Positions 45,915-54,982 of a stretch of 64,000 bases of DNA are shown piece after piece. The notes below the pieces were generated by a model. It saw only the letters and a program-made list of their open reading frames with translations, did not search any database and was not told the origin of the DNA. Origin of the DNA: Halocatena pleomorpha (lineage in GTDB: Archaea; Halobacteriota; Halobacteria; Halobacteriales; Haloarculaceae); the NCBI RefSeq assembly GCF_003862495.1, contig NZ_RRCH01000003.1, positions 403,096-467,095 of the forward strand, read 5' to 3'. Position 1 is the first letter of the stretch. Each line of letters begins with the position of its first letter. Made by a program: the position numbers and the translations under genes.

Positions 45915-46676
45915 ATGGCTACGGATGGCACATCAGTGCAGGCGACGAAGACGACGTTCGAGATCATCGAGACGCTCCACGAACTGAACGGTGCGGGGGT
46001 GTCTGAGCTCGCCGGTGAACTGGAGATGCCGACCAGCACGATTCACGATCACTTACAGACACTCACCGAGATGGAATATCTTCTCAACAACGACGGCACG
46101 TACCACGTGGGTGCCCGGTTCCTTCATCTTGGTGAGAAGTCACGCACCCGAATGAAGGTGTACAACGTCGCTCGGCCGCAAGTCGAAGAGCTCGCTTCGA
46201 AGACGAACGAGCACGCGAATCTCATGATCGAGGAGCACGATTGGGGCGTGTTTCTCTACAAAGACCGTGGAGCCGACGCAGTGCAGTTAGACACGTACGC
46301 CGGGATGCGCGTTCCATTGCAGACGACAGCACTCGGAAAAACGATTCTCGCTCACCGACCGAGGGAAGAAGTAGAGAGCATCCTCGACCGACAGGGTCTC
46401 GTGGCGGTCACCGAGAACACGATCACGGAGCGGGAACGCTTGTTCGACACGCTGGAAGACGTTCGAGAACGGGGCTACGCGTTCGATGACGAGGAACGCG
46501 TTGACGGGATGCGGTGTGTCGCGGCTCCGATTACTGACAGCGATGGCCGTGCCATCGCGGCCATCAGCGTTTCCGGACCGAAGAGTCGGATGATGGGCGA
46601 AACGTTCACTGATGAGCTGCCGAACTTGGTTCGGCGGAGCGCCAACGTCATTGAGGTCAATCTCACCTATTCCTAA
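45915..46676 (+). CDS. IclR-family transcriptional regulator
   Basis: A 253-residue paralogue of the XacR-like protein: winged helix GAGVSELAGELEMPTSTIHDHL and effector domain with LDTYAGMRVPLQTTALGKTIL and GYAFDDEERVDGMRCVAAP. It is the first gene of the deoxy-sugar acid region and most likely controls the FAH and Lut genes that follow. Three in-frame ATGs compete; the one opening MATDGTSVQATKTTFEIIE is chosen because it best matches IclR N-termini and has an AT-rich box about 27 bases upstream. Confidence 0.85.
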   Translation: MATDGTSVQATKTTFEIIETLHELNGAGVSELAGELEMPTSTIHDHLQTLTEMEYLLNNDGTYHVGARFLHLGEKSRTRMKVYNVARPQVEELASKTNEHANLMIEEHDWGVFLYKDRGADAVQLDTYAGMRVPLQTTALGKTILAHRPREEVESILDRQGLVAVTENTITERERLFDTLEDVRERGYAFDDEERVDGMRCVAAPITDSDGRAIAAISVSGPKSRMMGETFTDELPNLVRRSANVIEVNLTYS

Positions 46677-46750
46677 TCGTACACCAGCACCCGTCTGGCT
46701 GGATCCCGACAGCGAAACTATTAATTTTCATGTCCTTGTACAGCAGTCCG

Positions 46751-47605
46751 ATGCAATTCACGAGATACGTCGTCGACGGATCTCCGCAGTGGGGTGTCCA
46801 GCAGGATGACACCGTTGTTCCACTCACGGGACTCCGTGATGACGTTTCGATTTCCCAGTTTGGCAGCCCTGGCTTCCACCGTGTCGTCGAGGAGGGCCTC
46901 AACGCAGCACAAGATCGTGCGCTCCCGCTTGAGAACATCACACAACTCGCTCCGGTCCCCCGTCCGGGCAAGATCGTCTGTGTAGGACTCAACTACCACG
47001 ACCACGCTGAGGAGCAGAATGAAAACGTTCCTGAGCGGCCGCTGCTGTTCGGAAAAGCCCCGACCGCTGTCACGAACCCTGGTGATCCCATCGTCCATCC
47101 GGCAGGGATCGAGGAAGTCGATTACGAAGTCGAACTCGGCGTTGTCATCGGGAAAACAGCCAAAAACGTCGACGCTGCCAACGCCCGGGAGTACGTCGCT
47201 GGCTACACCGCAGTCAACGACGTGAGCGCGCGCGACGCGCAGTTCGAAGACGAGCAGTATCTTCGGGGGAAGAGCTACGACACGTTCGCCCCGATGGGAC
47301 CGACGCTCGTGCCTGACGCGTTCTTCGAGCCGAACGCTGTGGATATCGCCTGTCGCGTCAACGGCGAGACGAGACAACAGTCCAATACGGAGCAGTTCAT
47401 CTTCGATGTGGACGAACTCATCGAGTACATCAGCGCCGCGATGACGCTGCGTCCCGGGGATGTCATCTCGACAGGGACCCCTGGTGGCGTCGGGATCTTC
47501 CGTGAGCCACCGGAACTACTCGAACCCGGTGACGTGGTGGATATCGAGATTGACGGGATCGGAACACTCACGAACCCAGTCGTGGCTCACCAGTCCCAAA
47601 ACTAA
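46751..47605 (+). CDS. FAH-family hydrolase, probable 2,4-diketo-3-deoxy-sugar-acid hydrolase
   Basis: A 284-residue fumarylacetoacetate-hydrolase-fold enzyme. Metal ligands are in VDYEVELGVVIG (E.E) and NDVSARDAQ, and KSYDTFAPMGP is the usual substrate loop. It follows the classical hydrolase/hydratase architecture rather than the XacE type at 13.9 kb. With a rhamnonate-dehydratase-like gene and lactate-oxidation genes nearby, cleavage of 2,4-diketo-3-deoxy-L-rhamnonate to pyruvate and L-lactate is the best inference. A ctattaatttt TATA element lies about 27 bases before the ATG, giving a leaderless start. Confidence 0.85.
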   Translation: MQFTRYVVDGSPQWGVQQDDTVVPLTGLRDDVSISQFGSPGFHRVVEEGLNAAQDRALPLENITQLAPVPRPGKIVCVGLNYHDHAEEQNENVPERPLLFGKAPTAVTNPGDPIVHPAGIEEVDYEVELGVVIGKTAKNVDAANAREYVAGYTAVNDVSARDAQFEDEQYLRGKSYDTFAPMGPTLVPDAFFEPNAVDIACRVNGETRQQSNTEQFIFDVDELIEYISAAMTLRPGDVISTGTPGGVGIFREPPELLEPGDVVDIEIDGIGTLTNPVVAHQSQN

Positions 47606-47632
47606 ATACTCGCGCAGTTCCATTTCTGTCCC

Positions 47633-48133
47633 ATGTCGACCGAACAACAGCTCTTCACGGAGTCTCTGGCGAGCGTCGGCGTCGAAACACGGCGCGTTCC
47701 ACCGGCAGCTGTCGCGGAGGCGATTGCGGAACTGCTCATCGGTGAGACGGTCGCAGTTACGCTCGATCACGACGATGTTTCTCTCCCCGACACCGTCACC
47801 ATCGATCCGACGCCATCGGAACTGCATGCCGCACAGACGGGGATCACGCCCGCAGCGTTCGCCATCGCTGACTACGGATCGGTCGTCCTTCCATCGACAG
47901 CGGCCGGAAGCGAGCTGGTGAGTTTGTACGTGGATCACCACATTGCGATCGTTGACGAGCAGGACATCGTGGCGGATATGGAGCACGCCTTCGACCGATT
48001 CGGCCGGCAGCTGTCGGAGACGTACGGCAGCGCAATCGTCGCCACAGGACCGAGCGCGACGGCAGACATGGGTTCTCTGGTGACGGGCGCTCACGGACCG
48101 AGCACCGTCAGCGTCGTCGTCGTGGAGGGCTGA
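47633..48133 (+). CDS. LUD-domain protein, LutC/LldG-like
   Basis: A 166-residue LUD-domain protein. FAIADYGSVVLPSTAAGSELVS and the GPSATADMGSLVTGAHGP nucleotide-sugar-fold motif identify it as LutC/LldG-like. LutC is one of three subunits of a bacterial-type L-lactate dehydrogenase. It is shorter than typical LutC (about 200-240 residues). It lies 27 bases after the FAH gene and three bases before the large Lut gene, so the three form an operon. Confidence 0.87.
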   Translation: MSTEQQLFTESLASVGVETRRVPPAAVAEAIAELLIGETVAVTLDHDDVSLPDTVTIDPTPSELHAAQTGITPAAFAIADYGSVVLPSTAAGSELVSLYVDHHIAIVDEQDIVADMEHAFDRFGRQLSETYGSAIVATGPSATADMGSLVTGAHGPSTVSVVVVEG

Positions 48134-48136
48134 TCA

Positions 48137-50317
48137 GTGTCGAACGCAGATCGTCTCCGCGAGATCATGGCTACGGAGGGTGAGGCCATCCAGACGAACA
48201 CGCGTGGATTCAATCAGGGTCGATACGAAGCAGTTGCCGGTCTGGATGAGTACGAATCGGTAAAAGCGGACGCACGAGCGATCAAGGAGGACGCCATCGA
48301 GCGACTGCCCGAACTGATCGATCAGCTCCGCTCGACCGTTGAAGACAACGGGGGGACGCTGTATCTCGCAGACGACGCCGCAGACGCGAACCAGTACGTT
48401 CGAACGGTCGTCGGTGCGGAAACCGAGAAAACGGTTGTCAAGAGCAAGTCGATGACATCGGAGGAGATAGATGTCAACGAGGCGCTCGAAGTCGATGGGC
48501 ACGATGTCGTCGAAACGGATCTCGGTGAGTGGGTGCTACAGGTGGCTGAGGAGGCCCCATCACACATCGTCGCTCCTGCGATCCACAAATCCCGTGACGC
48601 CATCACAGAACTGTTCGAAGAAGTCTTCGAGCCTACAGACCCCCTCGAAACGGCCGAGGAACTCACTGCCTTCGCACGGGAGAAGTTGGGTGAGCGGATT
48701 CGGGAGGCCGACGTGGGGATGACGGGAGCCAACTTCATCACGGCCGACACCGGAACCATCGCGCTCGTCACGAGTGAAGGGAACGCTCGCAAAACGGTCG
48801 CCGGAACGGACACCCACATCGCTGTCGCGGGTGTCGAAAAAATTGTTCCGACGACCGAGGATCTACGGCCATTCGTGGAGTTGATCGGTCGTTCGGGAAC
48901 CGGCCAAGACATCACTTCCTACGTGTCGTTGTTGACGCCGCCGGTCGAGACGCCGGTGATCGACGATACAGATAGAGAGACGCCCTTGTCGGAGATCGAC
49001 AACGACCGCGAGTTTCACGTGGTGTTGATCGACAACGGCCGGATGGCGATGCGCGAGGACGACGACCTGCGAGAGACGCTGTACTGCATCCGGTGTTCGG
49101 CCTGCTCGAACGTCTGTGCCAACTTCCAGGAGGTCGGCGGACACGCGTTCGGTGGTGAAACATACTCCGGTGGGATCGCGACCGGCTGGGAGGCTGGTAT
49201 CGAGGGACTCGACGTGGCTGGGGGGTTCAATGATCTCTGCACCGGCTGTAGCCGCTGTGTCGACGCTTGTCCCGTGAACATCGACATTCCGTGGATCAAC
49301 ACCGTGGTGCGAGACCGCGTCAATCGGGATCAGGAGGTGAACGTCGACGTTCTGGTCGACGGACTCACGCCCGATGCGGAAGACGAAAGCCCGCCGCTCC
49401 AAAAGCGGTTTTTCGGCAATTTCGAGGCGGTCGCACGGCTTGGTTCCGCACTGGCACCGTTCTCGAACTGGCTGGCCGAACAGACTGTTTCACGCCAACT
49501 GTTACACCGTCTGCTCGGTATCGATCCACGCCGTGATCTCCCCACGTTCCACCGACGAACATTGGTTGATCGGTTTCAGGGCCGTGAAACGCCGGTCGAC
49601 ACTCCTCGTCGACGAGCCGTGTTGTATCCGGATCTCTACACGAACCACGTCCAGATTGATCGTGGAACGGCGGCGGTGCGCGTCCTCGAAGCGCTCGGTG
49701 TCGATGTGGTCGTCCCGTCAGTGCCATCGAGTGGCCGCGCACCGTTGTCACAGGGGATGATCACGACGGCCCGCAGTCACGCCGAACGGGTCAGCGACAC
49801 CCTCGCGCCGTACATCGCAGACGGGCGCGATGTGGTCGTCATCGAGCCGAGCGATCTGGCGATGTTCGAACGGGAGTACGAGCGATTGCTCGATCCGGAC
49901 GCACACGAGCGGCTTGCGACCAACAGCTACGAGATCATGGAATACGTCTTCGGTCTGCTAGCAAACGGAGCCGATAGCACGTCGTTACGAGACGGCGAGG
50001 GAACCGACATCGCCTACCACAGCCACTGTCAGCAACGGACCCTTGATCTCGAAGCCCACACTGTGGCCGTGCTCGAACAGTGCGGTTTCGACGTTCTAAC
50101 CTCCGATGTCGAATGTTGTGGCATGGCCGGCAGCTTCGGGTACAAATCGGAGTATTTCGACGTGAGTATAGCCGTCGGTAACGAGCTACGCGATCAGTTC
50201 AGTGCTCCATCGGCCCGTGACCGGACAGTAGTCGCAAGCGGAACCTCCTGTCTCGAACAGTTGGATTCGCTTCTTGAACGCCGACCATCCCATCCGATCG
50301 AACTGCTCGTTGACTGA
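48137..50317 (+). CDS. LutB-LutA fusion, iron-sulfur L-lactate oxidation protein
   Basis: A 726-residue fusion. Residues about 1-300 are a LUD domain (ANFITADTGTIALVTSEGNAR), then two [4Fe-4S] motifs CIRCSACSNVC and CTGCSRCVDACP (about 315-385), then a LutA-like part. The final CCG domain is intact (SHCQQRT ... VECCGMAGSFGY). The preceding CCG-like repeat has lost its cysteines: PSSGRAPLSQG and EPSDLAMFEREY replace the CCG and SC motifs, which I believe is common in haloarchaea. It would oxidise L-lactate to pyruvate with the LutC-like protein. Start codon GTG. Confidence 0.88.
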   Translation: MSNADRLREIMATEGEAIQTNTRGFNQGRYEAVAGLDEYESVKADARAIKEDAIERLPELIDQLRSTVEDNGGTLYLADDAADANQYVRTVVGAETEKTVVKSKSMTSEEIDVNEALEVDGHDVVETDLGEWVLQVAEEAPSHIVAPAIHKSRDAITELFEEVFEPTDPLETAEELTAFAREKLGERIREADVGMTGANFITADTGTIALVTSEGNARKTVAGTDTHIAVAGVEKIVPTTEDLRPFVELIGRSGTGQDITSYVSLLTPPVETPVIDDTDRETPLSEIDNDREFHVVLIDNGRMAMREDDDLRETLYCIRCSACSNVCANFQEVGGHAFGGETYSGGIATGWEAGIEGLDVAGGFNDLCTGCSRCVDACPVNIDIPWINTVVRDRVNRDQEVNVDVLVDGLTPDAEDESPPLQKRFFGNFEAVARLGSALAPFSNWLAEQTVSRQLLHRLLGIDPRRDLPTFHRRTLVDRFQGRETPVDTPRRRAVLYPDLYTNHVQIDRGTAAVRVLEALGVDVVVPSVPSSGRAPLSQGMITTARSHAERVSDTLAPYIADGRDVVVIEPSDLAMFEREYERLLDPDAHERLATNSYEIMEYVFGLLANGADSTSLRDGEGTDIAYHSHCQQRTLDLEAHTVAVLEQCGFDVLTSDVECCGMAGSFGYKSEYFDVSIAVGNELRDQFSAPSARDRTVVASGTSCLEQLDSLLERRPSHPIELLVD

Positions 50318-50342
50318 TTAACGACAGCGTGAGCTGGAGCGG

Positions 50343-51368
50343 CTAACGGAACTGAGGAATGACGTCATCAGCGAACAGTTCCATTCCGTGGGTGTCTGGG
50401 AAGTCGACGAACCACCCCATGAACTTCTCCACGCCAGCGTCGATCCGTCGTTCGATGGCAGCCGCGCACTCCTCAGGTGTGCCAATGATGAAATACTCGT
50501 CCGCGTTGTCGCGCGTGATGTCGGGTCGATCAGTGTACGATTCTTCGAACTGGATCGGTGTCATCAGATCGAGCAGCCGATCCAGCTTTTCCTCATCGCG
50601 GGTGCAAAGGATGTGGCCGTCCCAAGAGTATTCAATCTCATCGGGATCCCGATCGACCGTCTCACAGTGCGCTTCGATGACGTTGATCTTGCGTTCGAGC
50701 GTGTCAACATCGCCATTGAACACATCCGTGTTCCAGATATCGGCGTGTTTGGCGACGAGTTTGAGCGTCACGTCTTCGCCCTGGCCGCCGACGAGGATTG
50801 GCGGGTGGGGCTCTTGGAAGGGTCCCGGTGTACAGTAGGCGTTCTCGATCCGGTAGTGATCGCCGTCGAACTGTGCACCGTCCGCGCCAGAGTCCCACAA
50901 CTGCTTGATCAACCGAATCGCCTCATCGAGGCGTAACAGCCGCTCGAAACCGTCGCGGTACTCCCAGCCATAGGCGTCGTACTCGCGTTCGTGCCACCCA
51001 GCCCCGAGTCCGAGTTCGAGTCGGCCCTCCGAGATGACATCGAGCGTCGCCGCCATCTTCCCGACCAGCGCGGGATTGCGGTAGTCGTTGCAGAGGACGA
51101 GCGATCCGATGTTGATGTCCTCTGTGAAGCCCGCCATCGCTGACAGCAGCGTCCAACACTCGTATTCGGCGTGGTCGCGACCGAGCATGAGATGATCGGG
51201 AACCCACGCCGCGTCGAAGCCCAGCGTTTCCGCCGTTTCGACGCCCTCTCGTGTCGTCGCCCAGTCGAGGGATTCATACGCCGGTGTGTCGCGGTGCGTC
51301 GGCTCTGTCCCATCGATGGGAGCACCAGCAAACACGGGCACGTTGTATTCGAAGCTGATGTCGGACAT
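50343..51368 (-). CDS. F420-type LLM-class oxidoreductase in the rhamnose-type cluster
   Basis: A 341-residue luciferase-like TIM-barrel protein. AAWVPDHLMLG, the RNPALVGKMAATLDVISEGRL helix and the following LGLGAGWHEREYDAYGW are typical of F420-dependent LLM enzymes. It begins only two bases after the dehydratase stop codon (same strand), so the two are co-transcribed. Because no short-chain dehydrogenase is present in this cluster, it may oxidise the sugar or the 2-keto-3-deoxy acid with F420; this is inference. It could also be an unrelated monooxygenase. Confidence 0.85.
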   Translation of the reverse strand: MSDISFEYNVPVFAGAPIDGTEPTHRDTPAYESLDWATTREGVETAETLGFDAAWVPDHLMLGRDHAEYECWTLLSAMAGFTEDINIGSLVLCNDYRNPALVGKMAATLDVISEGRLELGLGAGWHEREYDAYGWEYRDGFERLLRLDEAIRLIKQLWDSGADGAQFDGDHYRIENAYCTPGPFQEPHPPILVGGQGEDVTLKLVAKHADIWNTDVFNGDVDTLERKINVIEAHCETVDRDPDEIEYSWDGHILCTRDEEKLDRLLDLMTPIQFEESYTDRPDITRDNADEYFIIGTPEECAAAIERRIDAGVEKFMGWFVDFPDTHGMELFADDVIPQFR

Positions 51369-51370
51369 GA

Positions 51371-52576
51371 TTATTCCACAGCGAACCGTTCGAGTGCTTC
51401 GTGATTAAGCGCGGTGCTCAACCCCACACCGTCGGGCAACTCGATCACGCCAGCCTCCGCAGCGGGTGGATCGCGGTAGATGGCGTCGGCGTACGTCGAA
51501 TCCTTCTCCTCTTTTTGTTCTTTGTACCAGTCTGGAATGGGGAAGTACTCGGCCATCGGAGCGTTGGTCGACGCTGCGATGAAGTGAAGATGGGGATTCG
51601 TTCCCGAATGCGGGATAACCGGCACGTCGTGGGCACTCGCAAGGGCGTCGATGCGCTGGAGTTCGGTCAGTCCGCCACACCGGTGAACGTCGGGCTGGAG
51701 AATATCGACTGCGCCGCGTTCGAGTAGTTCCTTGTGCCCCCACCGGGTAAACTCGTGTTCGCCGCCCGAAATCGGGATGTCGGTCGACGCCCGGACCTCC
51801 GCGTAACCATCGATGTCATCAGGGATAACCGGCTCTTCGACCCACGCCAGATCGTATTTTTCGAGGCGTTTGAGCATCTTCTTGGCGTATCTGACGTTCC
51901 ACCCCATGTAGGCGTCAGCCGCGAGTTTGATATCGTCACCGACGGCGTCCCGAACCGTTGCGACGAGTTCCTCGTTTTTCTTCATGCCGCGTCGTCCGGC
52001 GCCAGGACCGTACTGAAAGCGCATCTTCATCGCGTCGAATCCCTGTTCGACGTAATCGATGGCCTCTCGTTCGAGCGTGTCGAGATCCACCGGGTGAAGA
52101 TTGCTCGCATAACAAGGGATTTCCTCCGTCACGGGACCACCCAACAACTCGTAAACGGGCTTTTCGGCCGCTTTCCCAGCGATGTCCCACAGGGCGAGAT
52201 CGACGGCGCTGATCGCCTCGATGGCAGCGCCTTTCCGACCGAAGGGGATCGTCGCCCGATACATCACGTCCCAGAGCCGTTCCCGCTCGTTCGGATCCTC
52301 ACCGACGATGAGCTTCGATAGCGTTTCCTCGACGATCGTGGCGATGGCACCGGTTGCCCAGTTGCCGTGACCGACGCCCGTGACGCCCGCGTCGGTTTCT
52401 ATCTCGACAATTACATCTCCAACCGGACCCATCCACTTCCGGCGGGCTTGTGGAGTGTCGCCTTCAGCGTTGTTGTACTCCTCATACCCACTCATCACTG
52501 TAACAAGCGGGAACTCGACGAACTCTCCCCAAGATTCTGTACTAACGGCTGTCGCGGAAACACCTGTGATTTCCAT
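51371..52576 (-). CDS. Enolase-superfamily sugar-acid dehydratase, L-rhamnonate dehydratase-like
   Basis: A 401-residue mandelate-racemase/enolase-superfamily protein. The segment MKMRFQYGPGAGRRGMKKN, then DAYMGWNVRYAKKML (first Mg ligand Asp), WVEEP (Glu), ISGGEHEFTRWG (Glu), ILQPDVHRCGGL and the VIPHSGTNPHLHF catalytic His closely follow the order in L-rhamnonate dehydratases. It would convert L-rhamnonate to 2-keto-3-deoxy-L-rhamnonate. It is clearly different from XacD-type xylonate dehydratases. A related acid (such as L-lyxonate) is possible. Heads the two-gene operon with the F420 enzyme; a gattttagcc TATA-like element lies about 30 bases upstream. Confidence 0.87.
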   Translation of the reverse strand: MEITGVSATAVSTESWGEFVEFPLVTVMSGYEEYNNAEGDTPQARRKWMGPVGDVIVEIETDAGVTGVGHGNWATGAIATIVEETLSKLIVGEDPNERERLWDVMYRATIPFGRKGAAIEAISAVDLALWDIAGKAAEKPVYELLGGPVTEEIPCYASNLHPVDLDTLEREAIDYVEQGFDAMKMRFQYGPGAGRRGMKKNEELVATVRDAVGDDIKLAADAYMGWNVRYAKKMLKRLEKYDLAWVEEPVIPDDIDGYAEVRASTDIPISGGEHEFTRWGHKELLERGAVDILQPDVHRCGGLTELQRIDALASAHDVPVIPHSGTNPHLHFIAASTNAPMAEYFPIPDWYKEQKEEKDSTYADAIYRDPPAAEAGVIELPDGVGLSTALNHEALERFAVE

Positions 52577-52671
52577 TGTGCGCTACCAGTATCGTTCAGT
52601 CGGTGAGGCTAAAATCTTTCGTCGGTGAAACCTTTCACAGCGGATGTGATAAGGTTGGCACCAATCGTCTC

Positions 52672-53541
52672 TCAGTGCAGACCGGCGAGACGACAAAAGG
52701 CGGTTTCGGTCAGCCATTTCCGATCCGTCGCTGAGAGGGTTTCGACCGATCGAAGCCATTCATGCGACTGGGCGTAGCTTGCGACATCGCTGACGTTGGG
52801 ATAGTCAGAGCCCCAGACGACGCGCTCGCGGCCGAACGTCTCAAGAAGCCACCGCACATGATCGTGCATATCCTCGTACGGAAACGTCGTCTCCGAGAGA
52901 TGGGGAATCTCAGAAACCTTCACCGCCACGTTGTCGTACGCCGCCAGTTCGGTGAACTGGGTGAACGTTCCGTCTTCAAGAGGCGTCTCCGGACCCGCGT
53001 GGGCGAAGTGGTCGAACAGATACGTGAGTTGGGGATACGCTTCCACGAGCGCTATAGCCTGGTCGAGTTGGCGATGGTCACAGAGGAGTTGTACAATCGC
53101 GCCCGTCTCGACAGCCGCCTCCCAAAACGCCGTCTCCTCGATCGCGTCCCTGAGCCACGTAACGCTCGGATCGAACGTCTCCCACATCTGATCGTACGGA
53201 CAAGCCCCGCCGAGTCTGACCCCGAGAACGCTGTCAGTCGCCATACACTGACGAAGGCGGTCGGCGGCGTCGGTGGCGAACGGGTCGAGCATCACGACGC
53301 CGTACAGTCGGTCGTGCTCTGTCGCTGCCTGTATCGTGTACCAGTTGTCCACCCACTCACAGATGGGATAGCCGACGACAACAGCCCGTTCAACGCCGGT
53401 TCGATCCATGTCGGCCAAAAGCCGATCAGCGGTGTAGACAGTGTGAACATCGAAACTATCGACGCGATCTAGGAGTGGGCCGTTCACCCACGGATGGGCA
53501 TCACTCGCAGGACCCCACGCGTGAGTGTGTGTGTCGAACAT
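52672..53541 (-). CDS. Amidohydrolase-family sugar lactonase (COG3618-like)
   Basis: A 289-residue TIM-barrel metal hydrolase. It starts FDTHTHAWG (HxH metal motif), has YLFDHFAHAG and ends with RVVWGSDYPNVSD (metal Asp). This matches the L-fucono-lactonase/2-pyrone-4,6-dicarboxylate hydrolase group. In this context hydrolysis of L-rhamnono-lactone to L-rhamnonate is the best guess. It lies 95 bases upstream of the dehydratase operon on the same strand. Confidence 0.85.
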   Translation of the reverse strand: MFDTHTHAWGPASDAHPWVNGPLLDRVDSFDVHTVYTADRLLADMDRTGVERAVVVGYPICEWVDNWYTIQAATEHDRLYGVVMLDPFATDAADRLRQCMATDSVLGVRLGGACPYDQMWETFDPSVTWLRDAIEETAFWEAAVETGAIVQLLCDHRQLDQAIALVEAYPQLTYLFDHFAHAGPETPLEDGTFTQFTELAAYDNVAVKVSEIPHLSETTFPYEDMHDHVRWLLETFGRERVVWGSDYPNVSDVASYAQSHEWLRSVETLSATDRKWLTETAFCRLAGLH

Positions 53542-53632
53542 GCAAATAACGTGGAACGTCCGCGTACTAAACCTTATCTACGGCGGAAATTCCCAGAAGA
53601 ACTAAGATCGGTGCTGTCGAATCAGTGACCGG

Positions 53633-53935
53633 ATGGAGCGAATCGCGTTTCACTACCGCATTGAAGAGGGACAGCGCGCGGCGTATCGAACCGAGCACGA
53701 GAACGTTCCGACCGAACTCGAATCGGCGTATCTCGACTCGGCAGCCGGAGTAGAAGCGTACAGCGTCTTCGAAAAGGATGGACACGTGTTCGGCTACATG
53801 GAAGTTGAGGAGCCCGAGGTGATCCGGACGATTATGACAGAGAGCAATGCACAGGCCGAGTGGGACGAGGTGATGGCGTCGATTCTCCTCGAAGAGTCCG
53901 ACCCCTGGATGGACGAAGTGTACCGGATGGTGTGA
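53633..53935 (+). CDS. rhaM: L-rhamnose mutarotase
   Basis: A 100-residue dimeric alpha-beta barrel protein. The start MERIAFHYRIEEGQRAAYRT, the VEAYSVFEKDGHVFGYMEVE strand pair and the WMDEVYRM end match RhaM (DUF718), which interconverts the anomers of L-rhamnose. This is the strongest single clue that the neighbouring sugar-acid genes serve L-rhamnose. It diverges from the lactonase, sharing a 91-base promoter region. Confidence 0.85.
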   Translation: MERIAFHYRIEEGQRAAYRTEHENVPTELESAYLDSAAGVEAYSVFEKDGHVFGYMEVEEPEVIRTIMTESNAQAEWDEVMASILLEESDPWMDEVYRMV

Positions 53936-54982
53936 TCGGCCCTGTCGTGGCGGCATATGTTCCGCCAACAGCGGAAAGGGCACGACGGTGAACACGTTGT
54001 CATTCCGAAAATACGTCTCAGCGTCCGCTCAGATTTTGCCGACGCTCCACGAAGAGACAGTCATTTCCCGCGAACTCGATGCTGTGGTCTCCATCCGATA
54101 TCACCGGAGACGTTCAGTTACATCATCCGTTCCAGATCGTTCCACACCGGTTGATCGGGATCGGTAGCAGCCATACGACTGCTGTCGGTGATGAAGACAT
54201 CCGATCCCACCGGATAGGACGCATCAGTTCTGGCGTCACTGATCCCCAGAGTCGTTCAGAACTTCAACGCCGACCGATCAGCCATTACAGAGATAATACT
54301 GTAACGGAATTGCCGCACAGACCTCTCTGGTCGTAGCGACTCATCCGGTAACACGACCAAGAAGCACACTGAGGACGAACACAAGCGTGAGTTTGGAGAA
54401 TGACATCGTACTCACAAGCAGGAGCGGAGCGATTGTGAGCACTACCGACGCCCGACATGGCGGCGCAGGACGACGGTGTTCGTACACGGGTCGGTCGTTA
54501 TGACATTGCTGTCGCATTGGTATGTCCAAAGCAGTCAGTGATGATACGGTACTGAATCGATACGCTGTTCTTCAATCGGTGTGGGTGCTTGTGAACAATA
54601 GAATGTGTCTTTCATCGAATGGGTCGTGTCGTTCCTCGCTATTGAATCATTATTTGCATGTCACTTAACAGTTGTTCGGGTTTGTAACGCACTGTCGAGG
54701 TACCGATCGATTCATAACAGTGCTCGCACATACAGCTATAGTAAGATACATTACACAAAATAATATAATTATATGTAGAAATTAATATTGTACAATATAT
54801 AGATATCTATCTGTTAGTATTTTCTAAATCACTCGTTTTATGTGCTTTTAGCGCTTTTTTCACCAATATCTGAATAGTCTTGTCTGAGAATATTATGATA
54901 AGACAGACCTATTATGATTAGTCAGGGGGGAGAGGACATATTGTGCCACCCATCAATCGATTGCTTGTACATAGATTGATAA
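53936..54982. other. Long AT-rich intergenic region
   Basis: About 1.05 kb without a convincing gene. The 5' half has ordinary composition and only short frames. The second half (about 54640-54960) is very AT-rich, with T tracts near 54835-54870 that could terminate transcription. A short minus-strand hydrophobic frame ending at 54341 (MSFSKLTLVFVLSVLLGRVTG region) could be a tiny membrane peptide or a remnant, but there is no supporting start signal. Confidence 0.45.

Noticed and set aside
51371..52576. Possible xylonate dehydratase to complete the xylose pathway
   Set aside because: The active-site neighbourhood follows the L-rhamnonate type, and it lies with mutarotase and lactonase genes rather than with xac genes.
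54341..54529. Minus-strand 62-codon frame with a hydrophobic end
   Set aside because: Only the last about 30 residues look like a membrane helix; the N-terminal part is Pro/Arg-rich and start signals are missing.
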